Shown here: positions 1 through 8,998 of the stretch, in pieces
Position numbering within the stretch: the stretch's first letter is position 1
Layout: the number at the start of each line of letters is the position of its first letter
Assembly (NCBI RefSeq): GCF_000413855.1
Contig: NZ_ATGG01000012.1
Coordinates: 1 to 64,000 of the forward strand
Length of the DNA stretch: 64,000 nt
DNA from: Acinetobacter gyllenbergii CIP 110306 = MTCC 11365
Lineage (GTDB): Bacteria; Pseudomonadota; Gammaproteobacteria; Pseudomonadales; Moraxellaceae
Direction of reading: 5' to 3'
Made by a program: the position numbers and the translations under genes
Notes under the pieces: model-generated
What the model saw: the letters and a program-made list of their open reading frames with translations, nothing else
What the model was told of the DNA's origin: nothing
Databases searched by the model: none

Positions 1-95
1 AATGGCTGAATGGCTGAATGGCTGAATGGCTGAATGGCTGAATGGCTGAATGGCTGAATGGCTGAATGGCTGAATGGCTGAATGGCTGAATGGCT
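1..95. repeat. 8-bp tandem repeat AATGGCTG, 11.9 copies, truncated by window start
   Basis: Eleven perfect copies of AATGGCTG plus seven bases of a twelfth run from the first base, so the array probably continues to the left. Each plus-strand frame hits a TGA every 24 bases. On the minus strand the unit CAGCCATT has no stop, and every frame encodes the same eight-residue repeat QPFSHSAI. No start codon or Shine-Dalgarno leads into it from the right side on the minus strand. A polymorphic simple-sequence locus is the safest description. Confidence 0.95.
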
Positions 96-261
96 AGATA
101 AGGTGCTCGCTTAGGATAAATGATCTTAATAAAATTGGGTTTATTCCCCAAAAGAGGAATGGTTTTTCTATAATTATATCCGTTAGTATCAATAGACTGA
201 TCGTGCTAGGTTGTGTTTTCACGGTAATAATAAGCATAAAACGTTGTTCTATTTACACTCC

Positions 262-293
262 GCCATTCTCCGATATAGAGAGTGGCTTTTTTT
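262..293 (+). terminator. Rho-independent terminator, orphan
   Basis: GCCATTCTC (262-270) and GAGAGTGGC (278-286) form a 9-bp stem with one G-T pair, followed by seven T. No plus-strand gene is visible upstream inside the window, so it ends either a transcript entering from the left through the repeat array or a short local RNA. Confidence 0.7.
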
Positions 294-325
294 AGCTTTG
301 ATTTCTTGTGTCTATCATATTCAGC

Positions 326-358
326 TAATAAAAAAAGAGCTGTCGAAACAGCTCTTTT
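326..358 (-). terminator. Terminator of the Tim44-domain gene
   Basis: An 11-bp stem AAAAGAGCTGT / ACAGCTCTTTT (333-343, 348-358) with a 4-base loop lies just past the stop of the minus-strand gene ending at 377. Read on the minus strand it is followed by a run of T. Confidence 0.85.
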
Positions 359-376
359 GACATCAATAAAAACAGA

Positions 377-1357
377 TTAAGCTTGTTGAATACCAGCAAC
401 AACCCAGTCTTGCTGTGAGCCAGCTGGCTTCACAAAATGCCAGATTTCAGCAAAGGGTTGCGGTAAGCTATTCAAGTCTTCACTGACAGTACCAGTAAAG
501 CGCACGCTCACGATGTATTGACCATTTTCAGTCGAACTTTCCACAACCATTGCATTGAGGTTGCTAAATTCAGCAACGTCTTGGTCTTGGTTCGACATAA
601 TGTCGCTGTACATTGAGCTATAGAGCTCAGGTGTTAAGTAACGGCGAATTTCTTCGATATTGCTTGCGCTGTTCACTGACTGGATGTGGTTAAAGCGTTG
701 ACGCGCGATACGCAAGAATGCAGCAGGTTCAGTGCCATCTGGTAACTGGTTGCCACTACTCATTGACGCGCCACCAAACGGTGCTTGTGTTGGCGCACCA
801 CCACCAACTGACTGACCAAAAATATTGGTGTTGTCGCCAGTCTGGCGAGCAGTCGGTTGAGGTGGGGTTTGACGACCAAAATTATTTTGGCCGCCATTGT
901 TTGGAGCGTATGGGTTATTGGCTGCTAATTTTTTTTTTGCGCCTAATTTGCGGAACACAAAGAAGGCGATCGCAGCAGCAAGAAGCACCCAAAGCCAGCT
1001 AGGGATACCACCTTTTTCTTCCTGTTGTTGCGCTTGTTGAGTTGCTTGTTGCTCAGTTGCAGTTGGGTTCTGTTGTTTATCATCTGCCAACGCATTCGCT
1101 GCAACAGCACCTACTGCAGCACCTGCGACACCCGCAGCAACCATTGTACCAACACCTGGGCCAGATTTTTGTGGCGCAGTTTGTTGTTGAGGTGCTGGAG
1201 TTGCTTGGCGTGATGGTTGGTAAGATTGGCTAGATGAACTAGATCTGCTCATGCCGTGGCTTTTACCGCCACCTGCACGCTTTGCTTCCGCAAGTGGTGC
1301 AGCAACCAAAGTTGCCATTAAAAGAGCTGCCATCAAGCCACGCTGGTGTACTTGCAT
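377..1357 (-). CDS. Tim44-like domain membrane protein
   Basis: This 326-residue protein has a signal peptide-like start (residues 1-25, ending AEA). A Ser/Gln/Pro-rich stretch follows, then a glycine-zipper-like hydrophobic segment (67-91), a Gln-rich linker, a clear membrane helix (118-135) and a basic patch. The C-terminal third (about 205-326) looks like the Tim44/MBA1 fold found in bacterial Tim44-like proteins. The domain name is from family resemblance and the bacterial role is not established. An AGGAA Shine-Dalgarno sits 6 bases before the chosen ATG. A run of ten A in the coding strand (929-938) encodes the lysines after the membrane helix and could slip. It is transcribed alone, with its own terminator at 326-358. 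Confidence 0.8.
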   Translation of the reverse strand: MQVHQRGLMAALLMATLVAAPLAEAKRAGGGKSHGMSRSSSSSQSYQPSRQATPAPQQQTAPQKSGPGVGTMVAAGVAGAAVGAVAANALADDKQQNPTATEQQATQQAQQQEEKGGIPSWLWVLLAAAIAFFVFRKLGAKKKLAANNPYAPNNGGQNNFGRQTPPQPTARQTGDNTNIFGQSVGGGAPTQAPFGGASMSSGNQLPDGTEPAAFLRIARQRFNHIQSVNSASNIEEIRRYLTPELYSSMYSDIMSNQDQDVAEFSNLNAMVVESSTENGQYIVSVRFTGTVSEDLNSLPQPFAEIWHFVKPAGSQQDWVVAGIQQA

Positions 1358-1452
1358 CGAAAATTCCTATTTAAATCCAATTTGTAAATGTATTTATGCA
1401 TGTATTTCGATGGAATTTCAATAACAAAAGTATGTTTTTTTATGTCAAGCCA

Positions 1453-2841
1453 TTAGCCTAACTCATCACTCAACTGCATAGCTTCGGTCAGGGCTTCATG
1501 TAAGCGTGCCACGGCAATGATTTGTACGCCATCAATTGACTTCTGTGGTGCATTGCCTCGAGGTAAGATCACATACTTAAAGCCATGTTTTGCTGCTTCT
1601 TTCAGTCGTTCTTGACCATTCGGTACAGGGCGAATTTCGCCCGAGAGTCCGACTTCACCAAACACAGCCAATTGCTGTGGCAAGGCTTTTCCTCTTAAAC
1701 TAGAAGCACATGCCAGTAGTACCGCTAGGTCAGAACCTGTTTCTGTAATTTTTAAACCGCCAACCACATTGACATAGACATCTTGTCCTGAGGTTTGTAC
1801 GCCACCATGTCTATGCATCACTGCTAATAACATATTCAAACGGTTTTGTTCCAAACCGAGTGCCACACGACGGGGTTGTCCATGTGCATCATCAACCAAT
1901 GCCTGTACTTCAACGAGTAGTGGGCGTGTCCCTTCACGGCTAATCATTACAATAGAACCCGGAATCGCTTCATCATAACGACTCAGAAAAATCGCCGATG
2001 GATTGGCAACCTCACGCAAACCTTTATCGGTCATGCCAAACACACCGAGTTCATTGACTGCACCAAAACGGTTCTTTACTGCACGAATCATGCGATAACG
2101 TGAATCTGATTGGCCTTCAAAATACAGTACACAATCGACCATATGTTCTAGAACACGAGGACCAGCAAGTGAACCTTCTTTGGTCACATGGCCGACAATG
2201 AATAAAGCAGTACCGCTATTCTTGGCGAAACGGGTTAGCAAAGCTGCGGATTCACGGATCTGTGAAACACCCCCAGGGGCAGATTGTAATGTTTCGGTAT
2301 AGAGGGTTTGAATCGAGTCGAGGATTGCGACGACAGGACGCTCTTGTGCCAGTACTTCACAGATACGCTCGACGCAGGTTTCAGCCATCACCTTGAGCGA
2401 GTCTGTCGGTAGATCCAAACGCTGGGCACGTAAAGCCACTTGCGAAAGTGATTCCTCACCTGTGACATAAAGGGCAGTACTTTTTTTACTGGCCATATGG
2501 GTGGCGGTTTGCAACAGAATGGTAGATTTACCAATCCCGGGATCACCGCCAATCAGCACCACCGAACCAATGACTAGACCGCCACCGAGCACGCGATCAA
2601 ATTCGCTAATTCCTGTCGGAACGCGGGTTTCATTGGAGACTGTGACTTGATTGAGCGTAGTAATACTGGCTGCTTGCCCCGCATAGCCGCCTATTTTAGC
2701 TTGGCCGCGATGTGTTACTGCTGGCTCAATTCGAACCTCAAGCAGGCTATTCCATTCGCCACATTCAGTACATTGACCCGTCCATTTAGGATGGTCTGCA
2801 CCACATTGTTCACATCGGTAAACGGTTTTAATTTTTGCCAT
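1453..2841 (-). CDS. radA: DNA repair protein RadA
   Basis: RadA is a RecA-like ATPase/helicase that drives branch migration of recombination intermediates. The 462-residue product has the full family layout. A four-cysteine zinc finger (C10, C13, C24, C27) comes first, then a Walker A GGDPGIGKS at about 98-106, the RadA-specific KNRFG motif, and a Lon-like C-terminal domain. Length matches the family. It lies upstream of the Tim44-domain gene on the same strand with a 95-base gap and no terminator between, so the two may be cotranscribed. In a competent genus it probably also acts in natural transformation; comEC is in this window. Confidence 0.97.
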   Translation of the reverse strand: MAKIKTVYRCEQCGADHPKWTGQCTECGEWNSLLEVRIEPAVTHRGQAKIGGYAGQAASITTLNQVTVSNETRVPTGISEFDRVLGGGLVIGSVVLIGGDPGIGKSTILLQTATHMASKKSTALYVTGEESLSQVALRAQRLDLPTDSLKVMAETCVERICEVLAQERPVVAILDSIQTLYTETLQSAPGGVSQIRESAALLTRFAKNSGTALFIVGHVTKEGSLAGPRVLEHMVDCVLYFEGQSDSRYRMIRAVKNRFGAVNELGVFGMTDKGLREVANPSAIFLSRYDEAIPGSIVMISREGTRPLLVEVQALVDDAHGQPRRVALGLEQNRLNMLLAVMHRHGGVQTSGQDVYVNVVGGLKITETGSDLAVLLACASSLRGKALPQQLAVFGEVGLSGEIRPVPNGQERLKEAAKHGFKYVILPRGNAPQKSIDGVQIIAVARLHEALTEAMQLSDELG

Positions 2842-3200
2842 AAGATAAAATTGAAAAGTTTCTTAAAATTAGATAAAAAAGAATCAGGACGAAAATTTCT
2901 AACAATGCTGATCGTTCTTTAAGGAATAACAAAACGAAGACGGCATGATTTCGTCGCAGATTGGTTAAAGGGAAGTGCTCAGAAAAATAACATGATATAC
3001 AACTTTTACAAGGTGTAGACAGTGTGTTTTTAGCAATCGCTTTTTTTGTTCAATTCACTTTTTCCATGGATGGTGTTGGTGTGTTCGCTTATTTGTTGTC
3101 ATGAGGTTTTGATCGAATGGCATAGATATTGCTCATGCTCAGACGAATGGAAATTTAGCAGTGGCTATTTTTTCAAAATATATAATAAAGGTTGATGTCT
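2842..3200. other. Divergent intergenic region radA / AGCS symporter
   Basis: This 359-base gap separates the starts of radA (minus) and the symporter (plus) and must hold promoters for both. I could not pick convincing -35/-10 pairs. I looked for a glycine riboswitch, as found upstream of some AGCS genes, and saw none of its conserved boxes. Confidence 0.6.
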
Positions 3201-4709
3201 ATGAGTGCAGCAGAAATTGTAAATTGGGTAAATGGAATTATCTGGAGTCCAGCGCTGATCTATTTATGCCTAGGCGCTGGTTTATTTTTTTCTATTTTAA
3301 CTCGGTTTGTGCAGGTTCGCCAAATTAAGGAAATGGCAAAGCTGTTAATTAATGGTTCATCCTCCGCGCAAGGGATTTCCTCATTCCAAGCGCTGTCAGT
3401 GTCCTTATCTGGACGTGTCGGGGTCGGTAATATTGCGGGAGTGGCGGCGGCAATTGGGTTTGGTGGTCCAGGCGCTGTATTTTGGATGTGGTTGGTTGCA
3501 TTTTTGGGTGCAAGTACCGCGTATGTCGAATCCACTCTCGGCCAAATTTATAAGGTCGAATACCAAGGTGAATATCGTGGTGGGCCTGCATTTTATTTTG
3601 ATCGTGGTTTAGGCCAGCGCTGGTTAGGGATTCTCTTTGCAATTGCTGCAATTGTCTCCTGTGGTTTATTCCTGCCTGGCATTCAAGCGAATGCGGTGGG
3701 TAATGCGTTTACCCAAATTACTGGTCAGGGCGCCATCGTGTTTGGCAATGTTGGGACGTATAAACTATTAGCGTTGATTGTGATTGTCTCTTTATTGGCA
3801 ATCATTATTTTTGGTGGAATTAAACGTATTGCCCGCTTCGCAGAGCTAGTTGTTCCATTTATGGCCTTGGGTTATATCTTGATGGCCGTGATTATTGTGG
3901 CGATGAATATCCAAGAATTACCTGGCGTGATCAAACTCATCTTTGAAGATGCATTTTCGCCAATGGCAGGGATTGGCGCTGCAATTGGTTGGGGGGTAAA
4001 ACGTGGTGTTTACTCCAATGAAGCAGGACAAGGTACTGGACCGCATGCCGCTGCAGCCGCAGAAGTTCAGCATCCAGCACAGCAAGGTTTTGTGCAAGCT
4101 TTCTCCATTTATGTCGATACGCTATTTGTATGTTCTGCAACAGCCTTTATGATTTTGATTACGGGCATGTATAACGTACAGGGGACTTTAGAAGCTGGGC
4201 AATTTATCGTGCAAAATGTAGCAGCTACCACTGAAATTGGTTCACCTGCATTTACACAAATGGCAGTCAGCACCGTATTTGGTGGTTTTGGTCAAATCTT
4301 TGTTGCCTTGGCGGTATTCTTCTTCGCCTTTACCACGATTGTGGCCTATTACTATATTGCTGAAACAAATATCACTTATCTGAGCTATATCACCAAAACG
4401 CCATCTCTTTTATTTATCACCAAATGCTTCATTATGATTTCCGTGGCTTATGGTGTACTCAGCGCAACGGGTTATATTTGGGGGATTGGTGATATTGGGG
4501 TCGGTTTGATGGCATGGATTAATATCATCGGTATTATCGTGACCTATTTTGTATGGAAACCGACCATTAAGGCTTTACGTGACTATGAAGAGCAACAAAA
4601 AGCAGGAGTTAAGGAGTTTACATTTGATCCAATTAAATTGGGTATCCGCAATGCAACTTTTTGGGAGGAGCGTCTCAAAAATAAACAGAAGCAAACTTCT
4701 AATGATTGA
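3201..4709 (+). CDS. Sodium:alanine/glycine symporter (AGCS family)
   Basis: This is a polytopic inner-membrane carrier of about 502 residues with 10-11 hydrophobic segments. It contains the AGCS signature around NEAGQGTGPHAAAAA. The family imports alanine or glycine with sodium; the exact substrate cannot be read here. Three in-frame starts exist: TTG 3192, ATG 3195 and ATG 3201. The AAAGG at 3187-3191 is best spaced (9 bases) for ATG 3201, so that start is used. A terminator follows at 4738. The next gene is a CycA-like permease, so two transporters for small neutral amino acids sit side by side with separate promoters. Confidence 0.93.
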   Translation: MSAAEIVNWVNGIIWSPALIYLCLGAGLFFSILTRFVQVRQIKEMAKLLINGSSSAQGISSFQALSVSLSGRVGVGNIAGVAAAIGFGGPGAVFWMWLVAFLGASTAYVESTLGQIYKVEYQGEYRGGPAFYFDRGLGQRWLGILFAIAAIVSCGLFLPGIQANAVGNAFTQITGQGAIVFGNVGTYKLLALIVIVSLLAIIIFGGIKRIARFAELVVPFMALGYILMAVIIVAMNIQELPGVIKLIFEDAFSPMAGIGAAIGWGVKRGVYSNEAGQGTGPHAAAAAEVQHPAQQGFVQAFSIYVDTLFVCSATAFMILITGMYNVQGTLEAGQFIVQNVAATTEIGSPAFTQMAVSTVFGGFGQIFVALAVFFFAFTTIVAYYYIAETNITYLSYITKTPSLLFITKCFIMISVAYGVLSATGYIWGIGDIGVGLMAWINIIGIIVTYFVWKPTIKALRDYEEQQKAGVKEFTFDPIKLGIRNATFWEERLKNKQKQTSND

Positions 4710-4737
4710 ATTATAAATCAATATTTTCTCGAGTAGA

Positions 4738-4768
4738 AAAAGAGTGGCTTAAATCGCCACTCTTTAAT
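4738..4768 (+). terminator. Terminator of the AGCS symporter gene
   Basis: AAGAGTGGC/GCCACTCTT stem (to about 4765) with a 7-base loop, ending in TTTAATTT. Confidence 0.8.
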
Positions 4769-4883
4769 TTTGAAGTACCTTTTTATGACTGATGAGTTGC
4801 CCTCATAAGTTCATTGTATTGTTTTGGCCTTGTGCGTATGATCGAATTCAATTGTATTTAACTTGAAAAATACAGGTAAAAAA

Positions 4884-4913
4884 TTGCTTAGCTGAATTCA
4901 GCCAATCTATAGA
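4884..4913 (+). promoter_or_regulatory. Candidate cycA promoter with a palindrome in its spacer
   Basis: TTGCTT (4884-4889) and TATAGA (4908-4913) are 18 bases apart. The spacer holds the perfect 12-bp palindrome GCTGAATTCAGC (4891-4902), which looks like an operator. A weaker related palindrome, AGCTGATCTTAGCT, lies at 4956-4969, centred 66 bases downstream. Assignment rests on motif inspection only. Confidence 0.45.
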
Positions 4914-5002
4914 TAACGAGAAAAGATATCGAAAATGGTACGAATCGTTATTGAGAGCTGATCTTAGCTAATGAACTAAAAACACTGGAGAGTTTTTGTA
5001 AA

Positions 5003-6415
5003 ATGTCGAATCAAAATCTGAGTGAGGCTGCTGAGCAAAGCGGACTTCACCGTAGTCTATCTAATCGACATCTACAGTTGATTGCGATTGGCGGTGCAAT
5101 CGGAACAGGGTTGTTCATGGGGTCTGGTAAAACCATTAGTTTGGCTGGGCCATCTATTCTGTTTATTTATATGACCATTGGTTTGATGGTGTTCTTCGTA
5201 ATGCGTGCATTAGGGGAACTGTTACTATCCAACCTTAACTACAAATCTTTTATCGATTTATCGACGGATTTAATTGGTCCTTGGGCTGGTTATTTTGTTG
5301 GTTGGACCTACTGGCTCTGTTGGGTCACCATTGGTATCGCAGATTTATCAGCCATTATTTACTATCTGGAATTCTTTAATGGTGGCGAGTCATTTACACC
5401 TTTAGGTGGTCTACTGATTAGTACTGTGGCGATCCTGTTTGTACTGGGTTTGAACCTGGTCACCGTAAAACTGTTCGGTGAAATGGAGTTCTGGTTTGCA
5501 ATGGTGAAGATCACCGCAATTATTGTCTTGATTGCTGTTGGTCTATGGATGATCTTTACTGGATTTACCAATGCTTCTGGTACGGTTGCAAGTGTTTCGA
5601 ACCTTTGGACACATGGTGGCATGTTCCCGAAAGGTCTTGATGGATTCTTGGCAGGCTTCCAGATTGCGATTTTCGCCTTTGTTGGTGTGGAGTTGGTCGG
5701 GACTACGGCTGCAGAAACGCAAGATCCGAAACGTAACTTACCGAAAGCGATTAACTCGATTCCAATCCGTATCATTATTTTCTATGTATTGGCATTGTTC
5801 GTGGTGATGTGTGTAACCCCTTGGGATCAAATCAATCCTAAAGTGAGTCCATTCGTAAATATCTTCTCACAAGCAGGTATTGCTTCTGCCGCGATTATCA
5901 TGAACTTGGTGGTATTATCGTCAGTGATGTCATCAATGAACAGCGGTGTATTCTCAACTAGCCGTATGTTATTTGGTTTATCAACGGATGAGCAAGCACC
6001 AAAGCTATTTGGTAAATTATCAAAGTCTGCAGTTCCTGCAAAAGCTTTGATTTTCTCATCAATCTGTATCTTCATTGGTGCGTTTGTTCAGTTCGTTTAT
6101 AAATTACAAACGGGTACTAACGATGAAGTAACTGCATTCACGCTTGCAACAACACTATCAACGATTCTGTTCATCTGCGTATGGATCATTATTATGTGGA
6201 GTTATATCAACTACCGCAAAAATCGTCCTGAACTGCATGCGCAATCAACATTTAAACTGCCTGGCGGTGTGTTTACCTGTTGGGTGGTGATTTTATTCTT
6301 CCTTGCAACAATCTACTTCCTTGCCTTGGATGAAACCACGTTGGAATCACTCAAAGTTAGCCCGATCTGGTTTGTTATTTTGGCAATTGGTTATTTCTTC
6401 TATAAGAAAAAGTAA
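5003..6415 (+). CDS. cycA: D-serine/D-alanine/glycine permease CycA-like
   Basis: This 470-residue APC-superfamily permease has about 12 membrane segments. Its sequence closely follows E. coli CycA as I remember it: the start region LTNRHIQLIAIGGAIGTGLF-type motif, GKTISLAGPSI, KLFGEMEFWFAM, and the GVFSTSRMLFGL segment. CycA-type carriers import glycine, D-alanine, D-serine and related amino acids by proton symport. GGAGAG (4987-4992) precedes the ATG by 10 bases. A terminator follows at 6437. Exact substrate preference is inferred. Confidence 0.88.
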   Translation: MSNQNLSEAAEQSGLHRSLSNRHLQLIAIGGAIGTGLFMGSGKTISLAGPSILFIYMTIGLMVFFVMRALGELLLSNLNYKSFIDLSTDLIGPWAGYFVGWTYWLCWVTIGIADLSAIIYYLEFFNGGESFTPLGGLLISTVAILFVLGLNLVTVKLFGEMEFWFAMVKITAIIVLIAVGLWMIFTGFTNASGTVASVSNLWTHGGMFPKGLDGFLAGFQIAIFAFVGVELVGTTAAETQDPKRNLPKAINSIPIRIIIFYVLALFVVMCVTPWDQINPKVSPFVNIFSQAGIASAAIIMNLVVLSSVMSSMNSGVFSTSRMLFGLSTDEQAPKLFGKLSKSAVPAKALIFSSICIFIGAFVQFVYKLQTGTNDEVTAFTLATTLSTILFICVWIIIMWSYINYRKNRPELHAQSTFKLPGGVFTCWVVILFFLATIYFLALDETTLESLKVSPIWFVILAIGYFFYKKK

Positions 6416-6436
6416 TTCTTTATCCGATTTAACACA

Positions 6437-6467
6437 AAACGCCGACCTCAAAGTCGGTGTTTTTTTA
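6437..6467 (+). terminator. Terminator of cycA
   Basis: AAACGCCGAC / GTCGGTGTTT hairpin (one G-T pair) with a CTCAAA loop and a run of T. Confidence 0.85.
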
Positions 6468-6498
6468 TGGTTATTGTTTGATTCATTCAAGTTTAGAC

Positions 6499-6527
6499 TT
6501 TAGCCAATCTAATGATCACGCTATACT
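6499..6527 (+). promoter_or_regulatory. Candidate promoter of lptM-lysA-dapF
   Basis: TTTAGC (6499-6504), a 17-base spacer and TATACT (6522-6527) place a transcription start about 25 bases before lptM. The -10 is good and the -35 is weak. Confidence 0.5.
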
Positions 6528-6556
6528 GCTCCGAATTGTAAAAGTTAGGTGCACAG

Positions 6557-6796
6557 ATGCTTAAAGTCATTTGTTCTATCAGTGTATTGCTGAGCAGCGT
6601 TATTTTAACTGCATGTGGTCAGTCAGGTGCATTGCAATTACCATCTGATCAAAATCAGGATAAGCGCGCTAAATATCTGCTTTATAAAAATGAAGCACCT
6701 CAGGCTAAGGCTTCATCTGATGCAAAAGCAGATCAAGCAGAGGTAGAACGCCAAGCAACATCGTCAACGACTCAATCACAGACCATCTCACCTTAA
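6557..6796 (+). CDS. lptM: Small lipoprotein LptM (YifL family)
   Basis: This 79-residue lipoprotein has a signal peptide ending in the lipobox LTAC with C20 as the lipidated residue. After the cysteine comes GQSGALQLP, a variant of the CGQKGPLYLP-type motif that defines LptM/YifL. LptM helps the outer-membrane LPS translocon (LptD/LptE) mature. The position just ahead of lysA and dapF matches the conserved lptM-dapF neighbourhood of gammaproteobacteria. The tail beyond about residue 35 is polar, Ala/Lys/Gln/Ser-rich and probably disordered. It is first in an operon with lysA (22-base gap). Confidence 0.85.
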   Translation: MLKVICSISVLLSSVILTACGQSGALQLPSDQNQDKRAKYLLYKNEAPQAKASSDAKADQAEVERQATSSTTQSQTISP

Positions 6797-6818
6797 GTTT
6801 GTAAATAAGGACATCTTC

Positions 6819-8069
6819 ATGAGTTTCACCCGCATTAATGGAGTATTGCACGCTGAGCAATGTTCACTGGATCAGCTCGCACAGCAATATGGCACGCCTT
6901 TATATGTGTATTCAAAAGCAACTTTTGAAAAGCATTATTTGGATATGCACCGTGCTTTTGATTTTATTGATCATCAAATCTGTTTTGCGGTGAAGTCAAA
7001 CTCAAATATCGCTGTTCTGCGTGTATTGGCAAAAGTCGGTGCGGGTTTTGATATCGTGACCGGTGGAGAATTAGCACGTGTTTTGGCGGCGGGTGGTGAG
7101 CCTTCGAAAATCGTATTTTCTGGTTTAGGTAAATCTGAAGCCGATATCGAAAAAGCCTTAAATGTTGGGATTGCTTGCTTTAATGTGGAATCACATGCTG
7201 AGTTAGATCGGATTCAGAAAGTTGCAGCAAAACTTGGTAAAAAAGCACCGATTTCTTTACGTGTAAATCCAGATGTAGATGCCAAAACCCATCCTTATAT
7301 CTCAACAGGGTTGAAAGAAAACAAGTTTGGTATTCCAAGTGATGCGGTGAATGAAACCTATCAATATGCAGCATCGTTAGCAAATCTTGAGATTGTTGGG
7401 ATTGATTGTCATATCGGTTCACAGTTGACCGAGACCAAGCCTTTTGTAGATGCACTTGATCGTGTCATTTTGATGATTGAGCAATTGAAAAGTTTGGGGA
7501 TCAACCTCAAACATATTGATATCGGTGGTGGTTTGGGGGTTCGTTATAAAGATGAAACCCCGCCAAGTATTGCAGAATATGCCAATGCGATGCGTCCAGC
7601 TTTAGAAAAGTTGGGTCTCAAAGTCTATATGGAACCTGGGCGTAGTATTTCTGCCAATGCAGGCGCATTATTAACAAAAGTTGATTTATTGAAACCAACA
7701 AACCATCGTAACTTTGCCATTATTGATGCGGCGATGAATGATTTAATTCGTCCTGCTTTATATGAAGCGTGGATGGATATTCAGTCGGTCAATCCAAATC
7801 CTGATGTTGCAGTTAAAACTTGGGATTTGGTCGGTGCCATCTGTGAAACAGGCGATTTCTTGGGTAAAGAGCGTGATTTAGCACTTCAGGAAAATGATGT
7901 GTTGGCGGTATTAGGTGCGGGTGCATACGGTTTTGTGATGAGCTCGAACTACAATACCCGTGGTCGTGCTGCTGAAGTTATGGTCAGTGGTGATCAAGCC
8001 TATTTAATTCGTGAACGTGAAACCATAGAATCACTCTGGGAAAAAGAGCGTTTGTTGCCTGAGGAGTAA
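6819..8069 (+). CDS. lysA: Diaminopimelate decarboxylase
   Basis: LysA converts meso-diaminopimelate to L-lysine and CO2, the last step of lysine synthesis. The 416-residue protein is a fold-III PLP enzyme. The PLP lysine is K59 in CFAVKSNSN, a glycine-rich phosphate loop DIGGGLGVRY lies mid-protein, and the CETGDF motif supplies the conserved active-site cysteine. The length is normal. It lies between lptM and dapF, with only six bases to the dapF start, so the two DAP-using steps are translated from one message. Confidence 0.97.
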   Translation: MSFTRINGVLHAEQCSLDQLAQQYGTPLYVYSKATFEKHYLDMHRAFDFIDHQICFAVKSNSNIAVLRVLAKVGAGFDIVTGGELARVLAAGGEPSKIVFSGLGKSEADIEKALNVGIACFNVESHAELDRIQKVAAKLGKKAPISLRVNPDVDAKTHPYISTGLKENKFGIPSDAVNETYQYAASLANLEIVGIDCHIGSQLTETKPFVDALDRVILMIEQLKSLGINLKHIDIGGGLGVRYKDETPPSIAEYANAMRPALEKLGLKVYMEPGRSISANAGALLTKVDLLKPTNHRNFAIIDAAMNDLIRPALYEAWMDIQSVNPNPDVAVKTWDLVGAICETGDFLGKERDLALQENDVLAVLGAGAYGFVMSSNYNTRGRAAEVMVSGDQAYLIRERETIESLWEKERLLPEE

Positions 8070-8075
8070 ATTAAG

Positions 8076-8930
8076 ATGTATTTAGAATTTACCAAAATGC
8101 ATGGTCTTGGCAATGATTTTATGGTCGTTGACCTTGTGACCCAGCGTGCTTATTTAGATACAGTCACGATTCAACGTTTGGCTGATCGTCATTTTGGCGT
8201 GGGTTTTGATCAGCTATTGATTGTTGAACCGCCTGATTTGCCAGATGTCGATTTTAAATATCGAATTTTTAATGCCGATGGTTCTGAAGTCGAACAATGT
8301 GGTAATGGGGTGCGTTGTTTTGCGCGCTTTGTACATGAGCGTCAACTCACGACCAAAACTAAAATTCGTGTGCAAACCAAAGCAGGGATTGTTGAACCTG
8401 AATTGGGTGCAAATGGTTGGGTGCGCGTCAACATGGGACCACCAAAATTTCTGCCAGAAGAAATCCCATTTGTGACCCAAGAGCATGAAGATATTGAAGG
8501 TTTATACGCATTAGAGCTTGCAGATAACCAGAACATTAATATTGATGTGGTGAACATGGGTAATCCGCATGCGGTCACCATTGTTCCTGATGTATTGACT
8601 GCGGATGTTGAGCGTATTGGTCCACAAGTGGAATCACATGCACGTTTTCCTGCACGTGTGAATGCTGGATTTATGCAAATTCTGGATGAAAAGCATATCC
8701 GTTTACGTGTGTTTGAGCGTGGTGTCGGTGAGACTTTAGCCTGTGGTACAGGGGCTTGTGCCGCAGCGGTAAGTGGTATGCGCCGTGGTCTACTTGCCAA
8801 TGAAGTTGAAGTGCAGCTTGCAGGTGGTAAGTTACATATTGCTTGGCGTGAAGGTGATGTGGTGTGGATGACTGGTCCAACCACACATGTTTATGATGCC
8901 CGTTTGGATTTAAGATACTTCCAAGGCTAA
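8076..8930 (+). CDS. dapF: Diaminopimelate epimerase
   Basis: DapF interconverts LL- and meso-diaminopimelate, giving the meso form used in peptidoglycan and by LysA. The 284-residue protein has both catalytic cysteines in their motifs: C75 (EQCGNGVRC) and C223 (LACGTGAC). Start and length fit the family. A terminator immediately follows. In E. coli dapF leads on to yigA and xerC; here three unrelated genes intervene before xerC. Confidence 0.97.
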   Translation: MYLEFTKMHGLGNDFMVVDLVTQRAYLDTVTIQRLADRHFGVGFDQLLIVEPPDLPDVDFKYRIFNADGSEVEQCGNGVRCFARFVHERQLTTKTKIRVQTKAGIVEPELGANGWVRVNMGPPKFLPEEIPFVTQEHEDIEGLYALELADNQNINIDVVNMGNPHAVTIVPDVLTADVERIGPQVESHARFPARVNAGFMQILDEKHIRLRVFERGVGETLACGTGACAAAVSGMRRGLLANEVEVQLAGGKLHIAWREGDVVWMTGPTTHVYDARLDLRYFQG

Positions 8931-8945
8931 ATTAGACTGATTTTA

Positions 8946-8988
8946 GGTAAAAAGTCTGAGGTTAGGCTTTTTACCTTTTATTTTTACA
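8946..8988 (+). terminator. Terminator of lptM-lysA-dapF
   Basis: A 12-bp stem (8946-8957 with 8964-8975, one G-T pair) with a 6-base loop is followed by TTTTATTTTTA. Confidence 0.85.
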
Positions 8989-8998
8989 ATAATAAAAT

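Noticed and set aside
1..95. CRISPR-like array
   Set aside because: The unit is 8 bases with no spacers; it is a simple tandem repeat.
3020..3106. Hydrophobic mini-frame VFLAIAFFVQFTFSM... before the AGCS gene
   Set aside because: Only about 27 codons with a doubtful GTG start; likely chance in an AT-rich, T-rich region.
2842..3200. Glycine riboswitch upstream of the AGCS symporter
   Set aside because: The expected conserved glycine-aptamer boxes are not present in this stretch, nor upstream of cycA.
8342..8884. 180-codon minus-strand open frame opposite dapF
   Set aside because: dapF is unambiguous with both catalytic cysteines in place; the opposite frame has shadow-like composition and no ribosome site.
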